A DNA stretch of 64,000 nt from NCBI GenBank assembly GCA_020747015.1, contig JAGTJM010000031.1, forward strand, positions 62,001 through 126,000. The letters are read 5' to 3'. The DNA is from Pyrenochaeta sp. MPI-SDFR-AT-0127. Lineage: Eukaryota > Ascomycota > Dothideomycetes > Pleosporales > Cucurbitariaceae. Numbering within the stretch: position 1 is the stretch's first letter; each line of letters begins with the position of its first letter. Below, piece by piece: positions 44,838 to 57,659 of this stretch. The notes under the pieces were generated by a model that saw only the letters and a program-made list of their open reading frames with translations, was not told the origin of the DNA and ran no database searches. Both the position numbers and the translations under genes were made by a program.

Positions 44838-46543
44838 CTACAATTCGTCTTTATACACCTCCTCGCTCCCCTCTTGTACTTCGTCTTCGTCGTCTTCCTC
44901 TACCTGGGCCTTTTCTTCTTTAGCTTTCCCCTTCTTCTCCTTGCCCATACCACTACTTTTATCCTCTTTCTTCTCGCCCTTCTTCCCCGTGGAATCCTGG
45001 TCTGCGGCCTCGATGATGCCTCTAAACTCCCTGCCACGTGGTGTATCCACGAGATCCAGCTTCCAGCCTTTCTTCCCTGCCAATTTCTTCAAATTACCTT
45101 TTAGCTTCTCCACATCTTTGGGGTCTGCAATGTTCAGCTTCTTCATTTCTTCTTTGGATATTTGCTTTCCATCGCTGCTTGCTACTGTGGCAATGTACGT
45201 TTCTTTGCCACCACCCACAACGACGCTTTTCTCAATGACTTTTCCTTCGCTGCCGACGAGTGTCTGAGCGCCCACTTCGATACCGCCAATAATTGGACGG
45301 CGGAGCGAAGCCCCCTCGGGTCCTTCGGCGATGTCGCGCAGGGGGTTAGTGTTTACGTCGTCGACATGTTCTGCAATGAGATCCTCGACTTCGCGGAGAC
45401 CAGCTTCCAGTTTCGCCGCTGTCCATGAGTCAACCTGCGACTCAGGAATTACAGGCTGGCAGGTGATGGGATGGCCAAGATTCTCTTGGGGAGGCAGAAA
45501 GGCGACGTCGTGGCAGAGACGCGGAGTGTCGACAATCATCAGATAGGAGCAGGTAGTTGTTTCCTTGATCATGGCAATTCTGTCTGCGGACTGGGGGTTG
45601 CAGTGGAACTATAGATGGTAATTAGTCAGGTGTCTGTGCATGATTGGTCGTGAGAACGTACCTGAACATCAATCTTTCGCGGCCGGCCTGTTAGATCGCA
45701 CTCGGTCCCGTCTGACAACCGCTGCACCATGTATCTGCTAGAGCCTTTCGTCTCCAATCTTGGGAGCTCCAAGCCTTTCTCTTCCGCATCTTTCCTATTG
45801 CCCTCGTCGTCGAAAGCCTCTTTGCTGCCCTTCTCACTACCCAACGTCTTCTGCGCATCATCCTTCTTGCTTTTCTCCTCTTTCGGGAACTTGCCCAGTA
45901 TGAAGCTATGCGCACTTGTATCTTCCACCGGCGGATAGATGGGCACCCCTCGGCTCGGCGGTAATTGGTGGAATTGCTTGACTTCATCTTTGTAGCAGAA
46001 ACTATAGCTCCACCACCCGCTCAGATAGTATATGCAATTGCCGCGCATACCCTCCAGCAGCTCAAACCCACGGTCTGAAGCTCGGATGAGCTCCTTCTCT
46101 TCTTCGGCCTTGGCTTCCTCGGCCGAGGTGGTGCTGTTCTGAGGGACCTCCTCCGGTATTATCGGTATACTGCAGAGATAGCGTTGTCCTTGCAGCACCA
46201 CAGCTTCATATGTCTGTTCGAGCGCATCCTCGCTGGGGGGAGTGTTGGACGATGATTGGTCGCGTTTGGATAATTCTTGCGTCTCTTGCGACCCCGGCGT
46301 CGCAGAACTCAAGCTGGGGGATGCATTTTGGGAGAGTAGCGATGTAGCGTCATCCTCAAGAATGTAGGTATCGGGCCAGACGATTTCGTACTGTGTATGT
46401 TGTTAGCAAACCAGCGTCGAGTGTTGCTGGGAGAATGCGCGTCATACCTGTGGGAAGGCAAGCAGATCGTCAAAGACGCTGAATGTATGCTGGCTCGCTA
46501 GCGCAAGACGCAGTACAGCCGGGAGTGCCCAAAAATTCCTCAT
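44838..46543 (-). CDS. YOS9: OS-9/Yos9-like ER quality-control lectin
   Basis: Three exons on the minus strand: 46543-46448, 46390-45662 and 45608-44838; 531 aa. The ATG at 46543 gives a signal peptide directly followed by SVFDDLLAFPQ|YEIVWPD, the conserved mature start of fungal Yos9. The MRH lectin domain lies at about residues 90-270: FELLEGMRGNCIYYLSGWW, then CYKDEVKQFHQLP, and after the splice FHCNP with later CSYLMIVDTPRLCHD. It recognises trimmed mannose glycans on misfolded glycoproteins and delivers them to the Hrd1 ubiquitin ligase. The Lys/Glu-rich tail ends in KDEL, an ER-retention signal. Two upstream in-frame ATGs exist but would bury the signal peptide. Confidence 0.92.
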
Positions 46544-47071
46544 GGCGGTGCAAGCAACAGTGATGTGCATGCGACGTGGAGCTGCGGACATTCTTGTACC
46601 CTGGTTGGAGCCAGATGTCACTTCCGGCAACATGGCGCGCTAAGCCGAATAGAGAGAACCCCCAAAGATAGGACTGAAGCGTCATCGCCCTCAGTGTAAA
46701 GCAATTCCACTGCGACGGAACCACGGTTGGTGTACTGACTGATATTGATTGATTTGCCTGTATAGGCATACGACTATCTATTCCATCTTGTCCATAGAGC
46801 TCAAGCTAGATCACAAATGCTGCGCTGACTGCTACCCGATTTTCCCAAAGTATCGCGACTGATGATGATTAGAATAATGTCCCTCCAGACACCATTTTTG
46901 GAGAAGTCGACATAACTTTCCGTATATTGAATACCCAACTCCAGAAAGATGCCCGAACAGACGAAACGTAGATATGAGCAGTACTTTGGTCCCCCAACGC
47001 CCGCTAATTGTGCAAAAGTACAGAAAGAAATCTGACATCCTTCTTGTGCACCAGTCACGACTTGCCTTGGC
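46544..47071. other. Intergenic region
   Basis: Promoter of the Yos9-like gene and 3' side of the kinase gene. No gene seen. Confidence 0.5.
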
Positions 47072-50000
47072 CTACTCGTTAGCAAGCTTGTGGCCAAGCA
47101 GTGTGCTGAAACTTTCACCTGCCGGTCGTGGCGCCTGACCGGACCCAAGGTTGAACTCGCATTTGAATTTCAGGCACTCGGTGCCGCGGGAGTCATGATA
47201 GACCTGAACGATATCACCGCTGTGCAAATGTCCAAACAGCGCACGTCCTTTCTCATCCTTCTGCTTGAGGTGCTTGCCATTGATGGAAATGCCGTGAGTT
47301 GCGCAAGTCCAGATACCGACGTGCAAGTTGCCTAGGCTGGTCCAATCTTTGCCTTTCTGAGACAATTCGTCAACATTGTCTTGACTTTGGCCGCCCGAGG
47401 AGTACCAGAAAATTATAAAGGCCGTCTTAGGGATACGAGTATCTCTGCTGTTCTCGTACACGATCGTGTTGTTAGTAAGACGGCCCCAGGAAGTCTTGCT
47501 CCTATCAATGTTGAGAGTAAGACCTGGCGCAAATGAATCTGGTGTAGCAACGAGTTTGCCCAGGCGTCTGGGTGGGGGTTTGATATCAAGTTCCGCTGGC
47601 ACAGAGGGCATCGCAGCAGAAGGCGATGGAGCCGCAGGAGGGTTAGACATTGTCGAGTGACCACTCGTATCCGACACCCTCAGTGTGTCTTCGTACGCCG
47701 ATGCTCCAGTCTCTGCATCCTTTTTTGCCGCCATGAAGTCGAAGCCACTTACTTTCGAGGCATATTGCACATTGTGAGTACCAGGGTCTAGCGGATCATA
47801 GAAATAGGACGCAGTAAGTGGCATGCTGATCTGGCGGTCCATACCCGAGGGTCTCGCTTTCGGAGTGGGTTCGCTGATTTGGCTTGGATCCTTCGACGAA
47901 GGATCCAATGAGCTGTGCTGTGGAACATCCGGTGTGCGAGGTGTTGCAGGCATGACCGGACTTTGTGTCCTAGATATTGGAGATTGTGGTGAAGCCATGT
48001 TCATATCTCGTACCAAGGACTCAGCTCCCAGGAGACTGGGTGACGAAAACCCACGATCCAATTGAGCAGGTGCAGTGAATGGACCTTGCTGTTCTGCCCC
48101 ACAAATAGTGTGGCTTGTGGCAGACGGGCCATCAGACGGGCCATCAAATTGGGCCACTCGAATGGACTCCTCGTCAGATAGCGCGGCGTTCGCGTGTACG
48201 CTTAGGATTCCCGAACTCTGTAGAGCAGACTGGCCGATTTCGCCGAATAAGCGTGGCTGCCTAGGTACTGGCATTATTTTGAAGCTCTCTCCCTCATTGA
48301 CAAGATGCGAGGACTGAAAAGACGGATCTGTACTAGAGTACTCGTGATCACGTAGCTGATTTCGCGGGTAAAGAGGATCGGCACGAACTCGCTTGGGCTC
48401 TCTATTGGTCACAAAGCCCATCAATTCGTCATCAGATAGGATGTCAGCCTCTTCGTCTGACTCCTGGACTTCTCCGCGGAGGTTGAGCTGGGACAGCTGT
48501 TGCTCAGTCTCTTCTGACTCATCTTCTTCAACAATGGACTGCAACGTAGGATCAGTAGGGACGATTGTGCCGTCTTTCAGCCAAGGGTGATTCAGACAGT
48601 CTCTGTCTGTAGGGCGCTGAGCCGGGTCCGTACGAAGCATCCGCATCAAGAGGTCGATGCAAGCGGCCGAAACACCTGCCCTCTTCAAAGGGCTTGGGTC
48701 TAGTGGAGTTTCCATTATGTTGTTGAACATGGCCTCACCTGTTGCATCGGATATACCTTTGAAAGGGGGCTCTCCACAGAGCGCATACCAGAGAACACCC
48801 CCAAATGACCATATGTCTACCGACGAACTATAAGAATGGTAAGTCTTCGCGCCGCGTCGACGCTTAGTGCCCTTTGAAGGCCCGTGGCCGTAGTCAGGAA
48901 AAACCTCTGGAGCACAGTATAGTAGCGTTCCACAGAATGTCTTGAGGAAGGTCTCATCATGTTTGACCACTTTTGACAGACCAAAATCGGACAGCTTGAC
49001 TGTGAACGGGTCCAAGTCGGCGATGAGAATATTGTCCGGTTTGATGTCGCGATGCGTGATCTTGGAGCGATGAAGATAGCTCAAAGCGCCGAGGATCTGT
49101 TGCGCAATGGTCCTCGCGAGATTCTCTTTGATCGAGCCCCCTTGGTTAAGGAATGCCTGTAGATCGCCTTGCCGTACATATTCCATGATGATGTACAGGT
49201 AATCACCTTGATCGTGGTGTTCGACGAATTCGACAATGTTGGGATGTCGCAGACCCTGCATGATCTTCATTTCATTGTCAATCTTTTTGTCAAGCATTCC
49301 GTTCTTCATGAATCGACGCTTCTCAAGCTCTTTCGCAGCCAGGAGCTTGCCGGTCATCTTAGTGGCGAGTTGGTATACCGTTGCAAATGCGCCTTTGCCC
49401 ACTTGACCTAAAGAACAATAAGCAAAACTGTGGAGGCCCCAGTCTGGGTTGCATACCAATAATGTTATAGTTCGTTCCGCCATCCCACTTCATGGTAGGC
49501 CCACCATACTGGTGAGTGATGTGTTGGACCGCTGCAACTAATCAGCGCGAACAAAACTGACCAACTAAGCCTGCTTACCTTTGGTCTGCTCCTCACCAGA
49601 GCCAGGAGAACACTCGGTGATGAAATTTCGTAAGTTCTCTCGAAAGCGATCCATATACGAGACTCGCGACGGTACACGGACAATGAATTTGATCATCTCA
49701 GCATCGTTTGAGTTCTGTATACAGATGATGGAACCCGATCCCAGCATTCGAATCTTGCTGAAACGCTTATCTTTGCACTTTAGAAGTGCATCGTCGACGA
49801 TGGTACCATTAGTAGACATGTCTTCGATCATTAGAATGCCGTCTGTGTTCAAGTAGATGCGGAAATGCTGGTTGCTAATACGCTTGCCAGAGTCTTGGCC
49901 AAACACAATGTCTGCGCTGCCGGGATTGCGTCCGAAAATGAAACCGAGCTCTTTGGACCTGAGCCGCCGCGCAGATGACATTCGTAGAGCCAAGTCAGCG

Positions 50001-50302
50001 CCTGCACGAGAACTGTGACCTAGTCGATCTCCAGAAGCATTAATAATAATAGTCTCTTGTTCTTCGATATCGGTCAAGGACCCACTCATTGAATCCAAGG
50101 AGTTCCGGAACAGCACGTGTTCCGGTCGGGACTCTGCTGCCTGTTCCACGATCTTGATCGCTGTTGGTGTGGCTGGGTGGAGAATGACAAGGACATCTGC
50201 GATGTCGCCATCGTTCAAGCCCGAATTATTCCTGCCTAATCTGCGTGGGTCCAAGACCTGCTGTGTAGCAGGCTGGGTTTGCTGGGAGGGTGCTGCATCC
50301 AT
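47072..50302 (-). CDS. RAD53: Rad53/CHK2-type checkpoint kinase with FHA-kinase-FHA architecture
   Basis: Three exons on the minus strand: 50302-49579, 49537-49457 and 49407-47072; 1046 aa. The first FHA domain is at about 115-215 (GFIFGRNPGSADIVF, ISNQHFRIY, STNGTIVDD). The kinase domain is at about 265-550: GQVGKGAFATVYQ glycine loop split by intron 2, catalytic loop HRDIKPDN (Asp 389), DFG (409), and the activation segment FLKTFCGTLLYCAPEVF. An SQ/TQ- and Ser/Pro-rich linker follows, then a second FHA-like domain near 890-1020 with LTNNTIVYEN, GIWTCATHGISINGK and GDIVQVYHD. Rad53-type kinases relay ATR/ATM signals at DNA damage and stalled forks, acting in the nucleus. Two FHA domains distinguish it from single-FHA CHK2 proteins. 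Confidence 0.93.
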
Positions 50303-51178
50303 GGTGGTTGTGGGTGGCTTATTGGTATTTGGGGGATAGGCTTATTTGTTGCTTAGATGAGATAAGGTGAAAAGTGTAGTTGAGTTGCGGTATGATTAGG
50401 AAGGAGACGGCAGGTGAGGCCAGGCAGTTGCGAAGCCAGGGTAATGTAGTGTGGAATAACAGCGCACCCTGCTGTTGGTTGCTCCGACAGCAAGGCAGCT
50501 GATCCTTTGGTCAACGTGAAAGGACCGCGTTGGTTTATTCCAGGGCAGGGTGAAAGGTTTAAATATGTTGACAACCTGGAGCAATGATGAAAGAACTTGG
50601 CATTCAGAGAGTCCGCTCAAGGCAAAGTTTTTTCAAACGTCTTCCAAATGAATGGGACGTGATAAAACTCCTAATACTCAGATGTATCAGACTCCTTGTT
50701 CGGCCTCGGGCCTTTCCTGCAGGTTCACGGCCAGAGCGTCTATTGCCAGCCTGGCCGAGGCTCTACTCAAGCCAGGCTTTTTAAACAATACTGACGTATC
50801 TTGTTTGTCTTCAAAATGAATGCCTTTTCACTATCGAGTAGTTTCTGAGTCGTGACTCTTGGGATAGGAATATTTGGTCGATGCCGCTCGTATGACAAGT
50901 TCAAATGTCAGACGGGTGTAACAACGCGATATATCGCATAGCAGAGATGCTGCAGATACTAGGCGACTTTATACGTGGACACAGCGAGGCAGACGTTTGC
51001 CTTATGAGGGATGAAGGTGAAGGGCGGTGGGAGGGGAGAAACCGGAGGGTTGCCCTAGAAACACTCTGCGATGGAATTTGTCAGCGCAAACACACTTATT
51101 TACAGGGCCACAAAGCGATTGCAGTTTATGTGATGACGCACCTCTCACAACAAGACCCGTATAATACTCGAGACAGTC

Positions 51179-51207
51179 GTCGAGGGTGAAGAAGAGCGAC
51201 CCTCGAC
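51179..51207. repeat. Perfect 9-bp inverted repeat
   Basis: GTCGAGGGT and its reverse complement ACCCTCGAC, separated by 11 bases. Confidence 0.85.
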
Positions 51208-51303
51208 AATGTTTCGAGCTGTGCGACTTTGGGAGGTTCGCCCTAGCAGCGCCTCCTCAGCTCTTGATTGGCCAATGGAAAAGCTTAATCAAAGACAGGC
51301 AAC

Positions 51304-51360
51304 CGCGAAATCACGTGCTCTTCCTGACTCGCGACGCGTCAATTAATGGAGAAAACGCGT
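51304..51360 (+). promoter_or_regulatory. Orphan MCB/SCB-like cluster
   Basis: CGCGAAA at 51304-51310, an E-box CACGTG at 51312-51317, and ACGCGT at 51334-51339 and 51355-51360, both followed by CAAT. No confident gene start lies within a few hundred bases; the Rad53-type gene starts about 1 kb to the left. Confidence 0.4.
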
Positions 51361-53447
51361 CAATCCATTTAATTCATGTCCAACACTCTCTACCCAATCC
51401 TGCGTCTTCGTTACGTTCGTGTACTGTTCATCAACCCTTGTATATAGTAGTCGCCTACAATCTTGAAGGTCTGGCTGTGGTCGCCAAAATGATTGGTACC
51501 CGCCTACTTGGAGTCACAGCTCATCACCGACTGGAGAATTCACCGATTAGTTCAATGTAGTCGCCGCTCGCAATCAACCGTCGTGATGAAGTCGCTGCCA
51601 TAACAACGCTGTCATTATCGGAATGACAATCGTCCTCCTCTGTACGCCGAGGTCCACTAGCGCCTTGTTGCATGGACCGTCTAATGGCAAATTCAATTCG
51701 TCATCTCGTTGCGTACGTCGAATTTCTGTGTTCGACTGGGAACATTTGACGAAACACTCGGTTATGATCGCCTAAAATTCTTGAATCAGACTGGACGCCC
51801 TGAAGTTGCGCACGCTTCCTTTGGTCTGCAAGTACGCGCACCACCGTCCAGAAGTGGCACTGCAGCAAGTTGCATCCTCCGCTCACATGACATCGCACCC
51901 ATATGACACTTTTCCAACCTGTATTCGTCACACAGAAATTGGTGAGCAACCTGACCGCGTAAGTATCCTTGTCATATCCTTGGGATCTGCGCGCGCCTTG
52001 TAAAGCTCAACAGCCTCGACACGTACGTCGCAGGTATGCCTATTGGGCACATTCGAATCTGTGTCCCATGACGGCAGATCCTTCCTGCACTTCCTTCCCA
52101 GCTCACTATCAAATATAGACAGATAATCTGACAAAAATATTATGTCTAATAGTACCTGGATAGAATAAATCGACTTCACTCAGTGAGTAGTTTAGTGGCA
52201 AACTTGATCCTTTCAGTGGCGCTCAAGCTAGGATGAGAAGTGCGTACTCTTTGTCTCGGGGATCTGAAGCCTTCCTATCACAGAAGTTCCGCAGCAATTC
52301 TAACAAAGCTTCCTGTTCGACTCAACATATCTAAAGCTAGCCTTCTGTTTGATTCGTATCTTCTCGAATGTCCATGATCCCATTACAGCCGTTTAAGATC
52401 TGCGCCTGGTCCTTTGCTAATCCCATCGTAGTTCTGACGCAGCATGTGGCGCTATATTTTTGTACTTAGATGACTCCCTTGCAGATATGCTCCATGGCAC
52501 TGACACCGTTCAATAAACAACGAAAACTTCAGGAGGCCTGCCACTTCTTGTAAACACAGACATGCCCCCCACGGTGTGAAAGGAGAATGCATGAACCTCG
52601 TCAGGACTTTGAAATGGTACGTCGTGGCCTTTTAACCCCATTACATTTTCTTAATGTCTTTGCCCCAATCCTGTACACTGAGGGCATGCACTTTGTGTAG
52701 ATGCTTGGTTTAAGTCAGCTCCCAGATGAAGCAGTATACATCGATCTCATTGTGGTCTCAAAGATGCCAAAGCGCACTCTCCAGATTGACGGTGACGGGA
52801 TAAGCGAGGCCGTTGACTCGAATCTGCCGTTCCTTGCCACAAACTCGAACAAAGGATAAAGCCTGGAATTTCGTAGGATCTGGCTAAAGCTAGTAAGTTG
52901 ACAGACCATTGAATTAGCTCATGTCCAGGCTGAAGCTTCACCAGCCTTGTCTGTCCAGAGCAGAGTGGCTCTGGAGAATATACTGCTTCGTAAGGCTCTC
53001 CTCTTGCGCCATCTGATGCAAAGAACATAATAGAGATCAGTGAAATAGTAGCTTCCTCATCTCTCGATATGGTAGGAACGAGGATTATGAAGTTGCGATT
53101 TGGCTGCGCGTTAGGCTGCAAGGTAGCGTGACTGGTTGATCGGGCAGTCATGCGCAAGCCTATTCATTTCTGCCGTAGGAGTGAATAAGTATTGCCTTGC
53201 GTCTTTTAAAACAGAATTACTACCATCAAATGATGCTCAATCTTTGACAACTTGTTGTGGAAAATCAGTCTGAAAGTTGTGACAACTAAGTGCCTCAAAT
53301 CATGGAATTCTAGGCTTTTTGGTACCGTCCTTAAACCCTTTCCAAGACAAGCGAAACAGAATGTTCACTTAAAGAACGATATGAAAGCAGATTTTGAACA
53401 GCTCGAGTGCCTAGGGATGGATCCCTATATCATTTTGTTGTCTATTT

Positions 53448-56400
53448 TCATCCTTTTTGTCTAAAGTAAACCCAGCTAGCCTCGCACCTTATCCTCCATA
53501 GCGTGGAGCTGAGTTTCTCAAGTCTGCGGTTGAGTACCTTAGAATTTGAGAAAATTTCCAACATAATCTCCTGTTGCTGTTCGAAAAGAAGGCGCAATAC
53601 TCTTTTGCCAGCGAAATCATTCTCTGCTGCAATCGCTACGATCGCTTCTGTGATCTTGATTTCAGCTCTTCGTCGATTCAGGAGTAAGGCCAACACTGCC
53701 TCTCCATTAAAATCTCCTGCAGCTGCCTTTACTACCTCCTCTGTAATAGCGATATCTGCTCCTCGCCAATCAAGAAGGATACTTATTACTTCCGCTCCAC
53801 GACTGTTTGGAATAGCCGCCTTTACCGTCTCCTCTGTGATAGAGATATCTGCTCCTCTTCTGTCTAGGAGTAAAGCTATCACTTCCGGTCCATTAATGTT
53901 TCCTGCAGCCTCCATTACTACCCCGTTTGTTAAGGGGATGTCTGCTGCTCGCCAGTCAAGAAGGACAGTCATCACTTCCACGCCACGGATATTTTGTATA
54001 GCCGCCTTTACCACTTCCTCTGTAATAAAGATGTCTGCTCCTCTTCTGGCTAGCAGGTAAGCCATCACTTCCGCTCCACGACTATTTCTTACAGCCGCCT
54101 TTACCACATCCTCTGTCATGAGGATGTCTGCTTCTCGCCGGTCATGAAGAAGTGCTATGACCTCTTCCCGAAATCGCCCCATAAGCAGCAGTACTAAGCC
54201 CTTGAAAACAACGGCTGGTCCTTGCCAGTCAATAAAAGGTTTTAACAAACGCTTGCATATTGTATCGCGCAACCCAGTGATCGCAGATTCAAGATCCTTG
54301 AGAGAATACCCGTCGTATGCTAGCAGACGAGATAATGCTGCATGACTCATATGAGTTACTGCATACTGGAGCGGTGATGTTCCCCAACCTTCCTCCCAAT
54401 CTTCCTTCCAAACTATTGTTCGCAACAAATCTGTTACCTGCTCCTCGAGGTCGAAGATGCAGCAAACCTGTAATCCTAGGTAATTTGCAGGACAGTGTGA
54501 GTTTATCAAATTTGAAAGATATGGAACAATATGACGCTCCCACCGTCCCTGTCCGTCGGAATCAAATAAAGATTGTTTGGCCAGTTCTTTCCAGAGGCTC
54601 AGAACCGACGTGGCCTCGCCATCCCCAGATAGCATGTGATGTAATGCAACTCTCAAAGTACCTGACCTTCTTTCCCCATAGGCTAATTTGCAGTGCGGGG
54701 CCCATAGCCAAATCGAGTAAGCGCGAAGATATTGAGATTGTACTTTATCATTCCGCCAGCCAAGTTCCCTGAGTAATGCCATAGTTGTATGATTTGTGCT
54801 TATTGAAAAGATATTACACAGACAGTACTTTGCTACTAGAGCATTCGATATGGAGCTTGCGTATTCGCTTCGCTTTTCTAAGAATTCTCGGACTGATAGA
54901 TGGGCGAAACGAAACGTGTCGAGCTGTGAATCAAAAACAACGAAGTTATTGCAAATCTTGAGGACGAGATCTTTCGTCATTGGAATGTAGCCGTTCCCTG
55001 TTTGAAGATCAACCGAGACTGCGGCTAGGAACTCTTCAGTGCTCAGGGTTCTTTGCGCGCACAATAGCCAGTGTAGGATGTTTTTGACGATCGCACAGTG
55101 GAATTTCCCCGGCTTCGAGGTGAGCATACCGTAAATCTCTGTATAAAGAGTGTGTAAGTCAGGGGGAAGTCGACCAAGGCAGTCTTTGATATCCGCATCA
55201 ATATCGAACGAGCAGATGTACTGAAGTTGCATACTGGCCCACCGAAACCTAGGGCAAAGTCAAAATAGGCGGATCTTGATATCACTCTGTACTCACATTC
55301 CGGATGCACCTTCAATTACTTTTTCTACTATAAACTTTTCCATCTCCGCCTTGGAGTCGCTGTAACACAACAATTCTTCATGTTGAATGAGTTGCCTTGT
55401 TCGGCTCTTTACGAACATTGCGATATCACTACTGTTTCTTTGAGACTCAATCTCCAGGTTTGGATAATCTTTCAGACGCAAGACAATATCATGATCGTTT
55501 CGACTCGATACAAATACCTTGACCAGGTTGGATGAGTCCCGCAAGATTTGTGTCAAAGCGTTAAGCAGTTCACCCCGCTTCCTGGGGTCACATTCGTCCA
55601 TCGCGTCTATAATTATTGTTGTGAGAGAGTGTCGTTCAATGAGCTTTAGGATAAGGCTGCAACTGTCTTCTATTCGAAGTGATCCAGATGCGAATGCTTC
55701 CTCTTCTTTGTCGGCGTATACTTTGACGGTAGGAGATAGCAAGGGTCCGCCAGGCCCAAGACCTGAAAGTTGCCTCGCAATGCTGGCGAGGATAGCACTG
55801 GGTTCAGATCGCGTTGGCTCACCTGGGTTTCGAGAGCAGTAGAAGTAGACCGGATGTGGAATATCGCCTGCCCTGAAGCTCTTTATGGCGTCTTCAATGA
55901 CGATCGATCTGCAAGTTTCAGCAGCTGTTCAGTGTGTAATCTATATAAGGATGACCTACACAAGCTTACTCTTACCAGATCCCGGAATACCGTGGAGCCA
56001 TAATATAGAAGATGCGCTGTCATCCTTCCACCTTTTGAAGACAGGATCGGAAAGAAGCCATCGTCCGGTTCCTGTAAGTACGCCCTCTTTAGCCTGGTTA
56101 TGATATTGGATATATGGCTCATTTGAAATCCACTGTAGAATTTCCCGACGCCTCGAGACTAATATGTGTTAGCTGTTACTCTTCCTGTTCATCATAATAC
56201 CTACGTTCGAGTTTGTCATCAATGTTCTTTAATTCGGCGCTCATCCTTCGAAATGGCACATCAATACACTGCATCAGCTTCGCATGGTCGTGTAATCTAT
56301 CTTCAAGATATTTTCAGTGCTGTTGAATAACTCAGAGCGGCCGATACAGACCATTTCTATCCACCAAAGCCATGCATCGATCAACATTGTCCTCTTCACT

Positions 56401-57178
56401 ACGTATGTCGTTCAAGGCTGATACAAGCTGCGTCTCGTCCAGGACTACGCCGGCCAAAAGGCGTTCTGAACTTATCATCAGCAAGTGTACTTGGCTTGCT
56501 GGATGTGTATACTAACTGGTTGTCCGTTGTTCGAGGTACCGTTTTGCCGTGGATAGATAGCCCAGTATTTTTGCATAGAGTCTAACTAGTGCCGGCTCTA
56601 ACACTTTGTTCGCCTCCGATGCGCCTTGGATATACAAGGATTCAGTAACGACGTGTCTACAGATTAGTTCAGCTATCTGAGCAAGGTCTTCAACTACCGC
56701 AGTAAATCTGTTAAAGTCGTTGACTGTTATCTGTAGATATATCAGCTATGTACTCCATAAAAAGAGTCAGGTGACGCACTTGCAGGATCAGACGGACCGC
56801 TGCCCACGGCAGTGAAGCATGTGCTGTATCATACTGAACCGCAATATCTCCAACCTGCTTGAAGACGTCTACCCAGTGAACAATTTTCTCACACACATCC
56901 CTTATTATAACAGTCTCACCGCTCTTGCGAGTGTACTTCCACCTTTCTTTGATAGACTTTGCTTTAGATGACTCGGCGGCTGCGTGAAGTTCTGCAAGGA
57001 TGTTGAGCTTGTCAGGGCGATTGAAGTTTATATTTTGTTTGTCGCTATCCGATAGCCCCTCTGCTGCGCGAGCCCACAGATCGTGTCTAGAGCATCGATA
57101 AATATGTATGAACTATCTCTAATACGAGACTAGATGGTGGACTCACATACTCTTCTGTGGTACAATATATGGAGCCAT
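53448..57178 (-). CDS. NACHT NLR (STAND) protein with six 31-residue tandem repeats
   Basis: Eight exons on the minus strand: 57178-57147, 57086-56780, 56730-56517, 56465-56352, 56300-56205, 56158-55960, 55908-55297 and 55248-53448; 1125 codons, 1124 aa, uninterrupted. The N-terminus matches the NACHT_N domain (VQYDTAHASLPWAAVRLIL and following helices). NACHT domain: Walker A GIPGSGKS at 311-318, Walker B TTIIIDAMDECD at about 420, then SSRND. A winged-helix-like region with FRFAHLSVREFLEKR follows. Residues 898-1083 are six units of 31 residues, ankyrin-like in fungal NLRs, with core ADI-x-ITEEVVKAA. Fungal NLRs act in non-self recognition and programmed cell death. No disabling change is seen. 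The repeats are similar enough to vary by unequal crossing-over. Confidence 0.92.
53574..54131. repeat. Six direct 93-bp coding repeats in the NLR gene
   Basis: Unit starts (minus strand) at 54131, 54038, 53945, 53852, 53759 and 53666, an exact 93-bp spacing. GCAGACATC opens the first five units. Confidence 0.9.
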
Positions 57179-57659
57179 GATTCAAGTGGCCTATTGATAA
57201 TTAAACATACAGAAGATTACGAAGATGACTTTTGAAATGGGTGAGGAAGACTGTAGTGATTGAGGCTGAAAGTGAAGCGAGATGTTGCCTTGCGACAGTC
57301 GTTCACAAGTTGGAGGGGAGCTGATGTGAGGTCAATCGACTTCTGCTGGCTTGTATACACTCAGAAGATTATGTATCGATGGCTCAAACAACTTTGAATG
57401 GGTATGACGGATGTTAGAAAGGCGAATGATGTAGTTACCAACAGGCTGAGTAGCTGAGTATGGTGGTTTGATTTGATAATTGGCAAGGCTGTGTGCTGCA
57501 AGTCTAACCCCGCAATTTTCATTAGCAAGGCTGAGCAACATGCATCGGAGGTGCAAGAGTAGGCCTCCTCCAAAATATTGCGATACCAAGACCATGTAAT
57601 TTCTAATATTCAATGTGTATTCCGGGCAGCTACAACGATTAATTATCATGAGCATGCCA
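57179..57659. other. Intergenic region upstream of the NLR gene
   Basis: Promoter side of the NLR gene; only unsupported ORFs on the minus strand. Confidence 0.45.

Larger units (their letters stand above)
50303..53447. other. Accessory spacer, 3.1 kb, no firm gene
   Basis: ATG ORFs at 50905-51189 (+, 94 aa) and from 53151 to 52747 (-, about 134 aa) are present without recognisable domains. It contains the ACGCGT pair at 51334-51360 and a 9-bp stem-loop at 51179-51207. Most of 51700-53400 is A/T-rich. Confidence 0.45.
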
